A DNA stretch of 64,000 bases from Casuarina equisetifolia (taxonomy: Eukaryota > Streptophyta > Magnoliopsida > Fagales > Casuarinaceae). The translations under genes were made by a program, and so were the position numbers. The stretch covers positions 6,758,001 to 6,822,000 of the forward strand of contig CM052355.1 in assembly GCA_028551475.1 (NCBI GenBank). The letters are read 5' to 3'. The notes under the pieces are model-generated. The model did not search any database, was not told where the DNA came from, and was given only the letters and a program-made list of their open reading frames with translations. Below, piece by piece: positions 1 through 11,746 of the stretch (position 1 is the stretch's first letter; each line of letters begins with the position of its first letter).

Positions 1-269
1 GGAGGCTTTGCACTATGAGACAATTAAAGGAATTAAAGGGAGTTGGAATGAAGATTTATTTTAAGGCTATAGAAGAGATTTTTACGAGTGAAGATGTACA
101 AGACATTTTCAACATGGAAAGAGAAAAGCTTCAAGAGATGGCGGCTTTAGCATTTTTCTACCGGGGAAGGATTCACATGTCAAAAGCGATAAGGAAAAAA
201 GGAAAAAAGAGAGGGGAGAAAAGGAAAAGAGGGAATTATGGTGGAAGGGAGAAGAATTGTTATGGAAAG

Positions 270-590
270 AGACTAAGAGAAAGAAAAAGAGGGCTTTTCA
301 TAATTGGTACCATCAACACATACATAGTAGGGTAGTTGAAAGAGTACGATGGTAAGGAGCTGGTTCCTATAACCAAGAAAGGCTTGAAGCTTGACGAAGA
401 GAGTAAGGAAGAGGAGCAACAAGGGGAGGAGGAGTCCTTCGAGAATTTCTGCAAGACCATGAAGGTCATCTTGGATGACAAAATTGAGAAGGCTGTCATT
501 TGGGGCAGAATTGTGGCCTCTCTCTATGGCTTGGTGACAAAAGAGTACGGTTGGTCGAAGAAAATGGAAAAGGTCATTAAGGTTCTAGAT
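270..590 (+). pseudogene. HSP90 C-terminal-region fragment, broken
   Basis: The translation from 336 to about 580 follows the cytosolic HSP90 C-terminal region: KEYDGKEL, then KGLKLDE, an acidic E-rich stretch, SFENFCKTMK, DDKIEKAV and LVTKEYGWSKKMEKV. Family equivalents are LKEFEGKKL, EGLKLDE, LCKxMKE, GDKVEKV and LVTGEYGWTANMERI. The match continues upstream in the same frame to about 273 but is cut by a TAG at 333-335 where the family has Gln (VGQLKE). Nothing HSP90-like follows EKV, so the ATP-binding and middle domains and the MEEVD tail are absent. This is therefore a non-functional fragment. It has no intron inside, but it is too short to tell a retrocopy from a genomic scrap. Identity is from recalled family sequence. 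Confidence 0.75.
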
Positions 591-1040
591 TTTATTTGTA
601 CTGTGTTTGGTCGGGTTGTCTTGTATTGGTCTAAGTTGATGGACTATTTTATTAAGTCTTTAGTTTTTATGTTTCTTGTAATTTCTCAAAGCTTGAGGAC
701 AAGCTTTATTAAAGGGGGATGGAATGTTATGGGTCTAGTTTTGGGCCCAATGTATAAGTTGGCCCAGGTCTGTTTTAGCCTTTTATATTTCACTCCTTGT
801 AATATGAGAGGCACTTTTGATGAATGAAAACTCAACTTTAACCATGGTGGCGTCTCCCTTAGAGACCAGAGGTGTCGTGTCTCCCTCCAATGAGACCGGA
901 GGTGTTGGTCTCCCTCTGATGAGGCCAGAATCATGTTCTTTCCAAGGCCCGAATTTAGTATCCGAACCGGCTGTTCCGACTGACTCATATCAGACCGGTA
1001 ACATCACGTCTATAAATGAAATTTTCAAGATCATGTAATT
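591..1040. other. No recognisable gene
   Basis: The open frame continuing from the HSP90 fragment to 827 has no family features. At about 850-940 a short motif of the type 'tctccct...gagacc' recurs imperfectly three times. I see nothing else supportable here. Confidence 0.4.
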
Positions 1041-1490
1041 TGCGAAGAGGCTAAATATTTTGGAACTTTGCATGCAAAATCCGGTTCGATTCCATCACGG
1101 TTCCTACTCGTTTCCACTCAATAATACAGTGCGTTTAGCATGTTACGGTAACTTCTAATTTCTGTAGTTAAGAGCTTCCGTACTCTTCTAACAGGCCGGG
1201 AATTTAAACCTCTTACAACTATTGGAAACGCCACAGTAAGTAATATATATGTATATACCATTAAAACGCATGAGTGGGCATGAGATTTGTAACGGCTATA
1301 ACCATGGAATGCTTATAGAAACCTTAGTATTGACCTATGTTTTAATACTCATAACTGCCTTAAGACATTATACAATACATGTCGCGAAACACCTAACTCC
1401 ATATCTTTTGTTTTCAAAAAAAGGTTTTGTAAATCTTTGTTAGCATCAAAATATGCTCAACAAGAACCGTAGCAGGGGTTCTATTTCATA
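1041..1490 (+). repeat. Dispersed AT-rich repeat, copy 1 (near full length)
   Basis: This roughly 450-bp stretch is similar along its length to 19740-20190 and 25430-25870. Shared landmarks in order are an 'aactttgcat' start, 'tttccactcaataa', 'tttaaac', 'caattggaaacg', 'atatatatgta', 'cgcatga.tgggcatgag', 'atgcttat.gaaa', 'ggttttgtaaatctt' and 'gttagcatcaaaatat'. Its right end, 'agaaccgtagcaggggttc', recurs at 16901-16920. No protein is encoded. It could be an LTR relic or an unclassified non-autonomous element; termini and target duplications are not clear. Confidence 0.7.
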
Positions 1491-1665
1491 TAAGCATGAG
1501 ATGCTTATAGAAACCTTAGTATTGACATATTTTTATGCTCATAATTGCTTTAAGACATTACACAATATATGTCACAAACAACCAACTCCATATCTTATGT
1601 TTTCAGAAAGAGGTTTTGTAAATCTTTGTTAACATCAAAATATGCTCAACAAGAATTATACTGTT
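1491..1665 (+). repeat. Dispersed repeat, partial second copy
   Basis: This stretch repeats the right half of the preceding element. It starts with 'gcatgagatgcttatagaaa', runs through 'ggttttgtaaatctttgtta' and ends in 'caacaagaa'. It directly follows the first copy, giving a head-to-tail partial tandem. A third related partial copy lies at 16745-16928. Confidence 0.75.
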
Positions 1666-2782
1666 AAAAGTCCAAATATATAAGATTATGAGAATCCTAA
1701 CCAAATATTGTTAGGAAAACATATTACAATAAAAAATAAAAGCCTTTAATTTCACAACTACATAAAGACCCATTATTGTAATATTCTATCACACTTATAT
1801 CCTAAAACCTAATTATTTCATCAACCATAACATAATCAACTCTTGTTGTCACAAAACTTGTGCATATTAGACTATAATGTCCTCTTTGCATGATCCGTTC
1901 AAAGCAAAGAGGAATGCTATTTATGAAGTTCCCGCGACAGTCATAGTGCCACGGAACATGCGTGAACAGTGATTTGCATGTTTAAATAAAAAAAGAAAAA
2001 TAACAAAAACCACAAGACCAATAAATTGACGGATACGATCAAATTCTAAAATATGAATATCAATTATTTGCTTATACATTTTTAACCCAATCATCTTTCG
2101 AAGCAAGGGAGTTGTGATCAATATACCATTTATTCGTTATTTATTTATTTGATTTTAACCCTTTCAATTATTATCTCTTTCATGAAATAAAAAGGGCCCT
2201 TCTATGATAAATACATAAATGATCTTAATATTTTTTATCTCATCTCAATAACGAATATCATTTTGTATCTTTCTTTCTAATCTACTAAAAGAGAAAGTAT
2301 TTAACCCGTAATTATTTACTTTCAATACTTGTACAAAATGTAAATATAAAATTGCCAGGTCATATGATCATCTCTTAAATGTCACGGGCTTAGGTTTCAA
2401 CTTGAAAAAACTGTCTTGTTAGACGAGTAACTAAGTTTTTTATGAGCACCAAATTTCTTTATTCTTTTTTAATATGGGACAATTGCTCCAAACTCTTTTG
2501 TTGGACTTGGTTTTGCACTAAATTCCTGACATTCTATTATACTTAAATTCATATTCCTTTAGCAAGTCTTTTACGATTCAAGTCTCCTTGCCTACCTACT
2601 TTGGGTACTTGTTGCCACTGGATACATTGTCAACATAGTTATTTGCATTTGTAATTATTTCCACATAGTGTGGGATATCAGCAGTTGGGAAAATATGTTC
2701 ATACAAATATCATGCATTCCTTATTTCCTTTATAAATTTACATAAATCATATTACAAATGGGCCTATTATGTTTAGGTCTAA
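1666..2782. other. AT-rich non-coding stretch upstream of the RIX1-like gene
   Basis: I looked here for the missing N-terminal exon of the RIX1-like gene (family N-termini have roughly 60 residues before the first exon found) and could not find one in any frame. No repeat or RNA gene was recognised. Confidence 0.4.
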
Positions 2783-5371
2783 GTACAAAAATACCGCCTT
2801 CTATCCGAGTCGTCCTTCGGGGAATCAATGGACCAAAGGTTAATGGAGAGCTGGAAATCTGCGGTGCATTCCTGGGTCGAGCCCCTGCTTTTGCTTGTGT
2901 CTCCCAATATGGTACTCTTCAATAGGCTTCTATTGATCCGTTTCCTATTAGCATTCTCTATTTTTAGTAATAGTTGAAACGGGTACTTAATTTTTTTTTT
3001 ATTTGCTTAGATTTCTAGCGGAGAGATTGCAATTAAATTCATTTGTTCCTTTTGGATTAACCAGAAAAGTCTAGGCTAAATTAGGTTTTTTGACTTAGTA
3101 TATGTTTATGTGGTTTAAGGGCTAAAGTATTAACTGGTGTGAATCTTGTAGTTGTAGATGGTCATTTAAGTTTGTTAAATTCTTTGGTTTTCCACTTGAA
3201 GCAATTTAGACCCAATTAATTGGATAAGGACATCTAGTCGTTTTGCGTTAGAATACATTTATGAGAATGGGGGTATAAAAGAAACACAACTTCTGAGCGG
3301 TTGCGTTTTATTGCGTTTTACGGCTGAAAGTATCTGAAACCATGCAGTGGTGGTGGTCAGGGCTCCAAATATGCTCTGATGGCCTCTTTCCGGAGAATAC
3401 ATTTGCACTTCAGCAGGATTGCGGGATACGCTGGGCAGTATCATTTTTGTGGTTATTCAACTGCATTGCAATTATTTCCTTTTCGTGTTTCGAGTGGATG
3501 GGTTTTAGTTGTTTCTTCAAGAAGTGTACCATGTTGTCCTCCAACTTTTTTACCGTCTCAGTGTTGTTTCTTGAAGTATAGAGTCGAGACTGTATCCGTA
3601 GATAGGTATCACTAGGAGATCAAAACTTAGAAATCAATTATGTCAGTGTTATCTGATAGGTATCATTGGAAGATCAAAATATTTCTTTGATAGGTATCAG
3701 TTGGGGATCAACATGTGGAAAAATAATTATGTTTAATGATATTGACTTAGTTGTATTTATCTTTTGTTTGGGCCGTGAGAAATTCTTGAGAAGTTTCAAT
3801 GTGAAAGCACGGAAAAAGAGATGCGAATACATTCATTCTCTTTATCAAATTATTTGCAATTCACCTGATTGATATATGAGGATTCACTTGATGATGGATT
3901 CTCAATCTTTTTTGTTGTCAATTGGGACAGATTTTAGTGCTGAATCTAATACACAGGATCAATCTCATTGGTATAAGTAATTCAAAATATGTTTTGGCGA
4001 GAGTATTATTTTCTAACATTATAGCTTTAGGAATTGTTTAAGATCCTTTGATATTTATTTATTTATATTGTTTGATTCTCTCGTAGCCAGATAAATGCTG
4101 CGCAGGAATATGCTTGCTGGGGTTGACTTGTGAAGAATGCAGCTCAGATCGTTTTTTGGCATCATACACTCTTTGGTTCAACAAGCTTCTACCCTATATT
4201 CAGGTACATAATCCTACTCTTCCCACGTATGTAATTCTCACAATAAAATTAACAGGCCATCTTATTTTGTTGTTGTTCTGAAATGTAAAACATCGTGCTG
4301 ACTGCCATTTCAAAAGTTTGCTGCTGAGCTACTTGGGAATCATCATCATTATCCATCCCCTGATCCTTAACTAAACTAGTGAGAATTATTAAGGGAATAG
4401 TCATGACCTCTAATTTCAGATTAAAGGAAATGGCAAGCCCATCCTCTTCCGCTTCTATTTTGATGGATCTTATGTATTTCATGATCTTTTTTTTGAATTG
4501 CACTTTTTTTTATGGGGAGTTCTGTTCCCTTTTTTTCTTCTTTTGAGGGGTGGGTTAAGTTAGAAGTTATATAAACAAATAACTATGACATAACACCTTA
4601 CCTTTTCAGTATACTTTCTTTAGGCTGATGAATTGTTTTAAAGCCTATAGAGTGATACTGGTATTGTCTTAGACTTGACATGCTTAAGAGTAAATGAAAT
4701 TTGATACAGTATTAAGTAGTCATTTTTAATATGAATTTTGCCTTCTTCTTTGTGGTTTCTAAAAAGAAACCGTTTTTCCTAGTAATTTTTTGCGCATCAT
4801 GTTTGGCTGATCTCCTAAATCTCTTCTATTCTTGACCCAAATTCTGGGACTACTATCTTAATACATTTCCATTTCTATTTTGTGTATAAAGAAAATTGGT
4901 ATTACGTGTGGCTCTTATGATATGGAAATTAACTTGCTCCCAGTCGTTGAGGTTGGTGATATGATATCTATGACTTAAAAATAGTGACTTCAAATTACCA
5001 TTTTTTTTTATCTTTTTGTAGGGAAGTAGTATGTGAGAAGCTTGCACCTAAAGATTTTAACTTGGCTGCTAATATGCTAAATACTTTTTGCATTTCAAAG
5101 CTTAAAGTTAAAATTTTGCAAGATTTTTGATTCCTCTACTTGCTTATTATATCTTTTGTTTTGAATAGTCACCTGCAGATTCTCATTTCGTAAAGCTGGC
5201 TTCATGTGCTACGCTATCAGATATGTTCACAAGGTTAGATCTCCATGTTTTTGTTATAGAATCACAACCTGCATATATTCATGCGCAAGTCCAACTGTGA
5301 TTATATTTAATGTACTCGGGGTTTGCGTGGAATTGATTGATTATGTTAAGTTTAGATTCTTGTATCCAGAA

Positions 5372-5393
5372 TCTCTCTCTCTCTCTCTCTCTC
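5372..5393. repeat. (CT)n microsatellite
   Basis: About eleven CT units lie in an intron of the RIX1-like gene. Confidence 0.9.
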
Positions 5394-8300
5394 ATGTACA
5401 CAAACACATGCGTGCAGAAACGAAAACACTTTGTGACAGTTGTAAGATTTTTTTCCTCACGTGATTGTGGATGATAAAATATACATTTTGAAACACCAAA
5501 TTTTTGGAAGGAGTTGAATATATATGTGGCAATTTTCAGTAATTACAAAAGAATATAGGAATAAAGTGGTGCAACACTTTCAAAAGAAGTATAGTGGAGA
5601 AATAGCCATTGAGAAGAGTGTCTAAAACTCTAAAAGATTTGAGGGCCTTTTTAAATTTGAGTGGAAAAGCCAACTATTAACCATCATCCACTTATAGAGA
5701 CAATGCAGAATTAGAAACTTCAACTCTATCATGGGTTGTTATCATCACTAAAAATTCTGTACCTCTTATTCTCTCAAACACTCCCACGCAGGACATGAGG
5801 AAGTTACGTTTTCAAAATTTAACAACAATGCCGTCTTCCAAGATGCCCCTTACAGCATGCAACAAATTAAACAATTGTTTCATGCATGTCCCAAGAAAGT
5901 TGAAAGAGGCAAAATATGAAGGATCTGTGGAGATTTTTCTTGTCTGTCATTCTAACCTTTCCTATGGTGTCAAGTGACGTTAAGTCTATTCAAAACTCAT
6001 GAAAATCTATAGCTGTAATGTGTATATGTGTATGGAATTGGATTGTTATGAGCACCTTCAACAGTTTTTAGCTGTCTGATCTTAGATTATACGCATGGGT
6101 AGTTATTTGCTAAAAGAATCTGCATTAGTCTGTATAAGGCTCATGAAATTGGAATGAGCTATAACATTGAAATGTGGCAGCTTAAAAATGAGTTGTTCTC
6201 ATTCTTGGGTTTTAATATGTTAGTTGAATGACCTTTTTTTCTCTTAATTACTGAGGTCTAACATCATTTGTCATCTATGGAGTTTAGAATGTTGTTTCAC
6301 TCCGTAAAGGAACTGTATGGAGGATGGTTATTTCCTAAAAAAAATCTTGTTAGTTTCCCGTAACGCTTATTAAATTGGAATGAGTTGCAAGATTGAAATT
6401 TTCCAGCTTAAGAAAAAGGTCATGAAAATACTTGGGTTTTATATGTTGGTAGGGCGACCTCTTTTCCCTTTAGGCATTGATAGTATGAAAGGTTTTGTTC
6501 TTTGATGGTAAGCTTGGTAACATAGGGAGCTCATCTCGGAAGAGCCTTCTTTTGATTTAGTTTGGGCTTAATCTTTGTCAGAATTGAGGCTTTGACATCG
6601 CACCTGGATTGTTCCAAAGGGCACTTTTGATTCATAAATATGATAAGATTTTTTTTTCTTTTTTAGGGTGTTCATGAGCATGTGCACATGAAAAGAATCC
6701 TTTAAGCATATTGGTATTGTTGCCTTATAAGAAGCCAATTTCATGGTAGTGTAGCTATTGGTAAGTGAGCTAACTATTAGTATTGATTGAAAAAGTGGAT
6801 GATGCATGTAATTCACAAAAATTCTCAGTTTTGCTTGAATTTCAATGGAAGTTCATGGCCTATAGGGTTCCCTATAGTGGTTATCAGTTGTCAATTGAAA
6901 CAGCTGATAGATGCCTATGATTTTCAACGATTGCTGACATGTAGTGATGAATGGCTTGTATATTGAAATATGCTTCCAATAGTTTTATGTGGTGAAATTA
7001 TTTGTTTGAAATCCCAATTTATCACTTGATATAAGTGTATAGTACTTGTAGCTTGTAGTTATTTTCATTGCAGGTTTCATGAGTTGCTGACTTTTCCTAT
7101 CCCGTATTAGGTTGAGTGCATTTTCTAGTCTAAAGAAGGATGGCACTTCCCATGCTGGGAAACTTGTTCAACCAGTTTTGAAGCTATTAAATGATGATAG
7201 TTCAAAAGCTATATGGGTAAGGAGTATAAGGTTTTAGTAACTATTAGATAAAACTGTTTTAGAATATTGTCTCAGCCCTCAATCTTTGCTTGACAAAATC
7301 CATGAACATTTTTAACTTTCTCTTTCTCCTTCATATGCGGTTTTTTCATATAAAATCATGTTAAGTGCTTTGGATGTTACTAGAGATGACATCCTAGACT
7401 TTAGGAAAATATGCGGAAGGGAGTCCTTGGTTAAAGAGGCAACTAAAGTCTGCTTTTATTTTATAGTTTGTGTTTGTCAGCATTGCAACTCCATATTTAC
7501 CATATCTTGATCAGTCCTTTGTATTTATTTCACTTATATTTCTAAAGAAGATGTTTGATGAATACCATAAAATTTGATCGAGACTTCTGTTTGAGTTTGT
7601 GCATGTACATCATGCTTCATGTGAGGATATTGCAACACAAACATACAATTTTTGTACCTGTATTCTCTTCAACCCCCCACCCGCCCCCCTCCCCCACCAA
7701 AAAAAAAAAAAACCACATACGCACACCTACACAGACATAGGCACTTGGGTAAACATATTAAGTGTTTTGTACCTACCATTATATTTGTTTTCCTGTGCAT
7801 GTGAACAAGTTATCATCTGCAGTCTTACCATATCATATTGCAATGTTATCTTCTTCTTCTTCTTCTTCTTTTTTTCTTCTTTGCTGTTGATTATCTTGTC
7901 AAACATGCAGGAGAGGGCACTTCAATTGTTATGCACTATTATAACTCACTTTCCATCTTCCATACATCGTCATTATGACAATGTAAGTTTTTTAAACTTT
8001 TCTTGCAAGACTTCTATTAGTATTGGTATTGTAAGTGGAGGGTAATAAAATCGTTACTTTGCATTTGACAGCAAAATTGGAAAGTTTAGGTTGGGTAGTG
8101 GAATATATTTGAACTAGTGACATCATATTCTATAAGTACGTGTGAAACTACATTATCTTTTAAATGAAAGGCAAGATTCATATCTGATCTGGTTAAAGAG
8201 ATTTATGTGCATTTCATTTTGGAATCAAATGGAAATATTTAACCAATAAAGCAAATCATAACCAACATTTAGTGTTTCTATGATACATGGTTTTAGTAGT

Positions 8301-8520
8301 TGTTATAAATTATGTTTCCAAGTAAAAGTAATATCTATCATATGATTGGTGATTACTTTTATTATGTAGAAAAGAGAATCTAAAGTTGCTTTCATGAAGT
8401 ATGGTTTTACATACAATATGAATATGATATTGTGAAAAGTATGTATGATACTTGGTTTGATACAATGCAACCAGTTAATTTGCGTAAGTCTCATGAAATG
8501 CTGTCTAATTTGTGGCATTG

Positions 8521-8680
8521 CAAAGTACCCATACAGATCCTTCCGGGAGATCTGTTAATGGGTGATACAAAGCACCCATTAACAACACCTTAATTTGATC
8601 TGTATGGGTGCTTTGTGATGTTTTAATTCTTTATGGTGATTCTTCATCCCCATTAACAACGCCTTAATTTGATCTGTATT
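8521..8680. repeat. Fold-back element with a repeated right arm
   Basis: Bases 8521-8539 are the reverse complement of 8597-8615 with one mismatch, which would form a 19-bp stem. The right part (8575-8605, starting 'cccattaacaac') is repeated at 8648-8678. It lies in an intron of the RIX1-like gene and looks like a scrap of a small foldback or MITE-type element. No target duplication was identified. Confidence 0.55.
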
Positions 8681-9887
8681 AGACTTGGTTTTACCAAATC
8701 CAATACATAACCTATAGCTGTAGAACCTTGTATTAGTTAGAAAATAGTAAGGAATTTTATATGATTGGGAAGTCGATAGTGTTGCCTTCCTGGACTTATA
8801 ATTGATACACTATTGTGGATTTTCTGACATTCTGAAGATAAACTTTCTCTAATATGCCCTCCTTGTGGCTCAGACATGTAAGCTTAAGCTTTTCAATTCT
8901 ATGGGATTCTTGTTCATTCCAGAACTTTAGTTTCAGCTTGTTGATGCACTCATGATCTGGTGGGTACTAAATATTTTTGCAGGTTGAGAGTGCAATTGCA
9001 TCAAAAATGCAGTGTTGATATGCGTATGGTAATGTGGTTTTCCTTGCTTGGTAGAATCTGCCTGTTGTATTTGGTTAAGAAATTGAAGTATGAGATTTTT
9101 GTGAATTTGTTCTGAGGTTGTTCTTTCTGGCACTTGACAATCAGAGGCTCGCTCAGTCCCTAGCATTACTGCCAAAATCAAGAGGAAATGAGGAAAGCTG
9201 GTCCTTAATGATGCAGAAGATCTTGTTATTGATTAACTGTCACCTGAATGGTGCCTTCCAAGGTCTGGAAGAAGGTATGGTATAGTTGAAGAAATTTTGT
9301 TTGTGATTGTTCTGATCATGAACCTTGTAAGTGACAGGTTACATGTGCTGCAGAAACGAAAAAGAATGAAGCTATTAGATTTTTGGATCCACCAGGGAAA
9401 GATCCCCCACTTCCCTTAGGAGGTTGTACATTGACTGCAGGAACCTCAGACAATCCCACCGGGAGGTCCGAGCAATTGCTGATGTCCACTGTACCTTCAC
9501 TGATGCTCTGCTGTTCAGTTATGCTTACAAGTCGGTACACTGCAGGTAGCATTGTGCGGTGAACCCTTTTGAGATGCTTTCGTAAAAAAAAGAAACACAG
9601 ACTTAGTCGGTGTACTGTTCATGACATCTTTAAGATATCTGATATTTGGCTATCAGGTTAATGTTCCTGTACAATCGTTGTTGATCCTTATTGAGAGAGT
9701 GCTTATGGTGGATGGATCATTGCCACAAGCCTTACTCCCCTTCATGACTTCAGTGCAGCAAGAGCTCTTATGTTCAGAACTTCCAGTTTTGCACTTATAC
9801 AGTTTGGATCTGCTCAGTGCAATTATAAAGGGTACACGCAGGTAACTTAGGGTATTTGCCTGTGTTTTGATACAACTACATGTATGC

Positions 9888-10158
9888 TTCTGAATCTGTG
9901 TGTGCATATCCATAATTTACTAACGAGGGGCATAGCTTACCATTTAAGTTTGTAAATGTCTTTGTCTATAGGTATCACTTGTCTTTGAGATTCATGCCCG
10001 ACCTATTTTAATGTCATAATTCTTTGCTTCTGTATCTGTGTATTGTTTACTAACTTGGGGCATAGCTTTACCATGTAAATTTATAAATGTCTTTGTCTGG
10101 TCAGTATAACTGCTCGTTGACTTTTATGGCCGCCCTAATTAGAGGTCATAATTCTTCA
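9888..10158. repeat. Two-copy tandem repeat of about 130 bp in an intron
   Basis: The first copy begins with 'cttctgaatctgtg' at 9888 and ends with 'gtcataattctt' near 10024. The second begins 'cttctgtatctgtg' near 10027 and ends with the same string near 10158. The copies share 'actaac..ggggcatagctt' and 'aaatgtctttgtct' with scattered differences. Confidence 0.7.
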
Positions 10159-11666
10159 ATCAGTTCTTTGTCTGCTGAAAACCTTTTTTTCTTTCTTTCG
10201 GGTGAGGGGAGGGGGCGTAGCGGATACCATCATGATTTGATAGAGACTTCATGATATGATTGCTTTTACAAAAGGCTCCGATGAGAGTTTGAAACGGGCT
10301 TACTAGTCTCACACTATTCCTAACCCATCTAAACCAGAAAAAATTAGAGTTTTGCTTGAATACCATATTCTATCATCAATGATTCATTCTGCTGACTAGT
10401 TTTATTTATTTTTTCTTCAACCTTGTCTTGATGTGTTTCTTACTTTCTATGCATATCATCATTAACCTGTGCAGTCAGCTATTACTACATGCTCCTTCTA
10501 TTGTGCGTCTGATAATAGCATATTTCAAGAGATGTGGGTTGCCGGAATTAAGGATAAAGGTCTACTCAATAACAAGAACATTGTTAGAGTCCATGGGTGT
10601 TGGGACGTAGTAATTCCTTAAAGAAGCTTTCAATGTTTTAATTTATTTTATTTTTAATATATATAACTGCAAAGCTACCAATTGCAGAGCATCACTGTTT
10701 TTTTGTTTGTAAAATGAGTGACAATACCTGAAAGTTAGTATTCTACCAACCAATAACTTTAGAATATTTCATTTGATGGTGATAGTAAATCTTTTACCTT
10801 CCACTTATCCAAGAAAAGAACAACAATAATAAATCCTTTAACATTCATTCTTTTCAAGGTCGTGATTGTAGAATGTTGTGTTGACTAGAGAATATATTTT
10901 CTCAGAAGCCTTTATATACAATTTCATATCCCTAATTTCAATTGCCAATTTTTCTCAACCGTGGAACTGGTCTGGTAGCTTGAAGATTAAATTTCGTTTT
11001 CTTACACATGAATGGGTTTGTGGGGGTGGAATTGAACACAATTGCAATGGAGATACAGATGAATTGACATAAACTTAGGAATGCACTTTATAATTTGTAT
11101 GCCCTTGCAAAACAGATGAAATATTCAAAGATAAAATGGACTTGACTCAAATAATACAGGTGTCAATGATGTACCAGAAGTTGAAGTCTCCAGATGGAAC
11201 TTATCTACACGACCAGCAACTAAAACAAAACCAGTTATTGGGGAACTAGGAGCAAAGAGGCACAGCATTCATGTTAGCTCATATCAACGAATTTATGGAG
11301 ACTTCATCTAGCTTAAAAATAGGATATGCCTACTTTTGTCCCTTTGCTTGTCCTGAAATTGTTCCCGAAATGTTGAGAGGGCGTGGTAATACTTCAAAGT
11401 GAATGCCTCACTGTCCTGAAGGCATGAAACCTATTAACCTTTTAAACTGGAAAAAATTCTTGGTAGCTAATGACTAGGTTTCTCTTGTTTATCTCTTGTA
11501 CTTAGATTGTACCTCTGTATATAATTTATTTACTTGTTAATAAAGATTTCAGCTATTCCACACCAGCATGCCTGTAATTTGTCTGCCTATCTAGGGCTGC
11601 GTGATGTTTTGTTGTAGATCTGAGGGAAGCTAATTATGTCTTGAGTTAGCTTTTCTTTGACTTATA

Positions 11667-11746
11667 GCTATTGAATTTGCCAAAAATCTATGGAAGGGTG
11701 GAATTAGCTATTGAAGTTGACAAAAATCTATGGAAGGATGGAATTA
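11667..11746. repeat. 40-bp tandem duplication
   Basis: The unit starting 'gctattgaa.ttg.caaaaa' and continuing 'tctatggaagg.tggaatta' occurs twice head to tail with a few differences. It lies in the long intron (about 10607-13424) of the RIX1-like gene. Confidence 0.75.
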
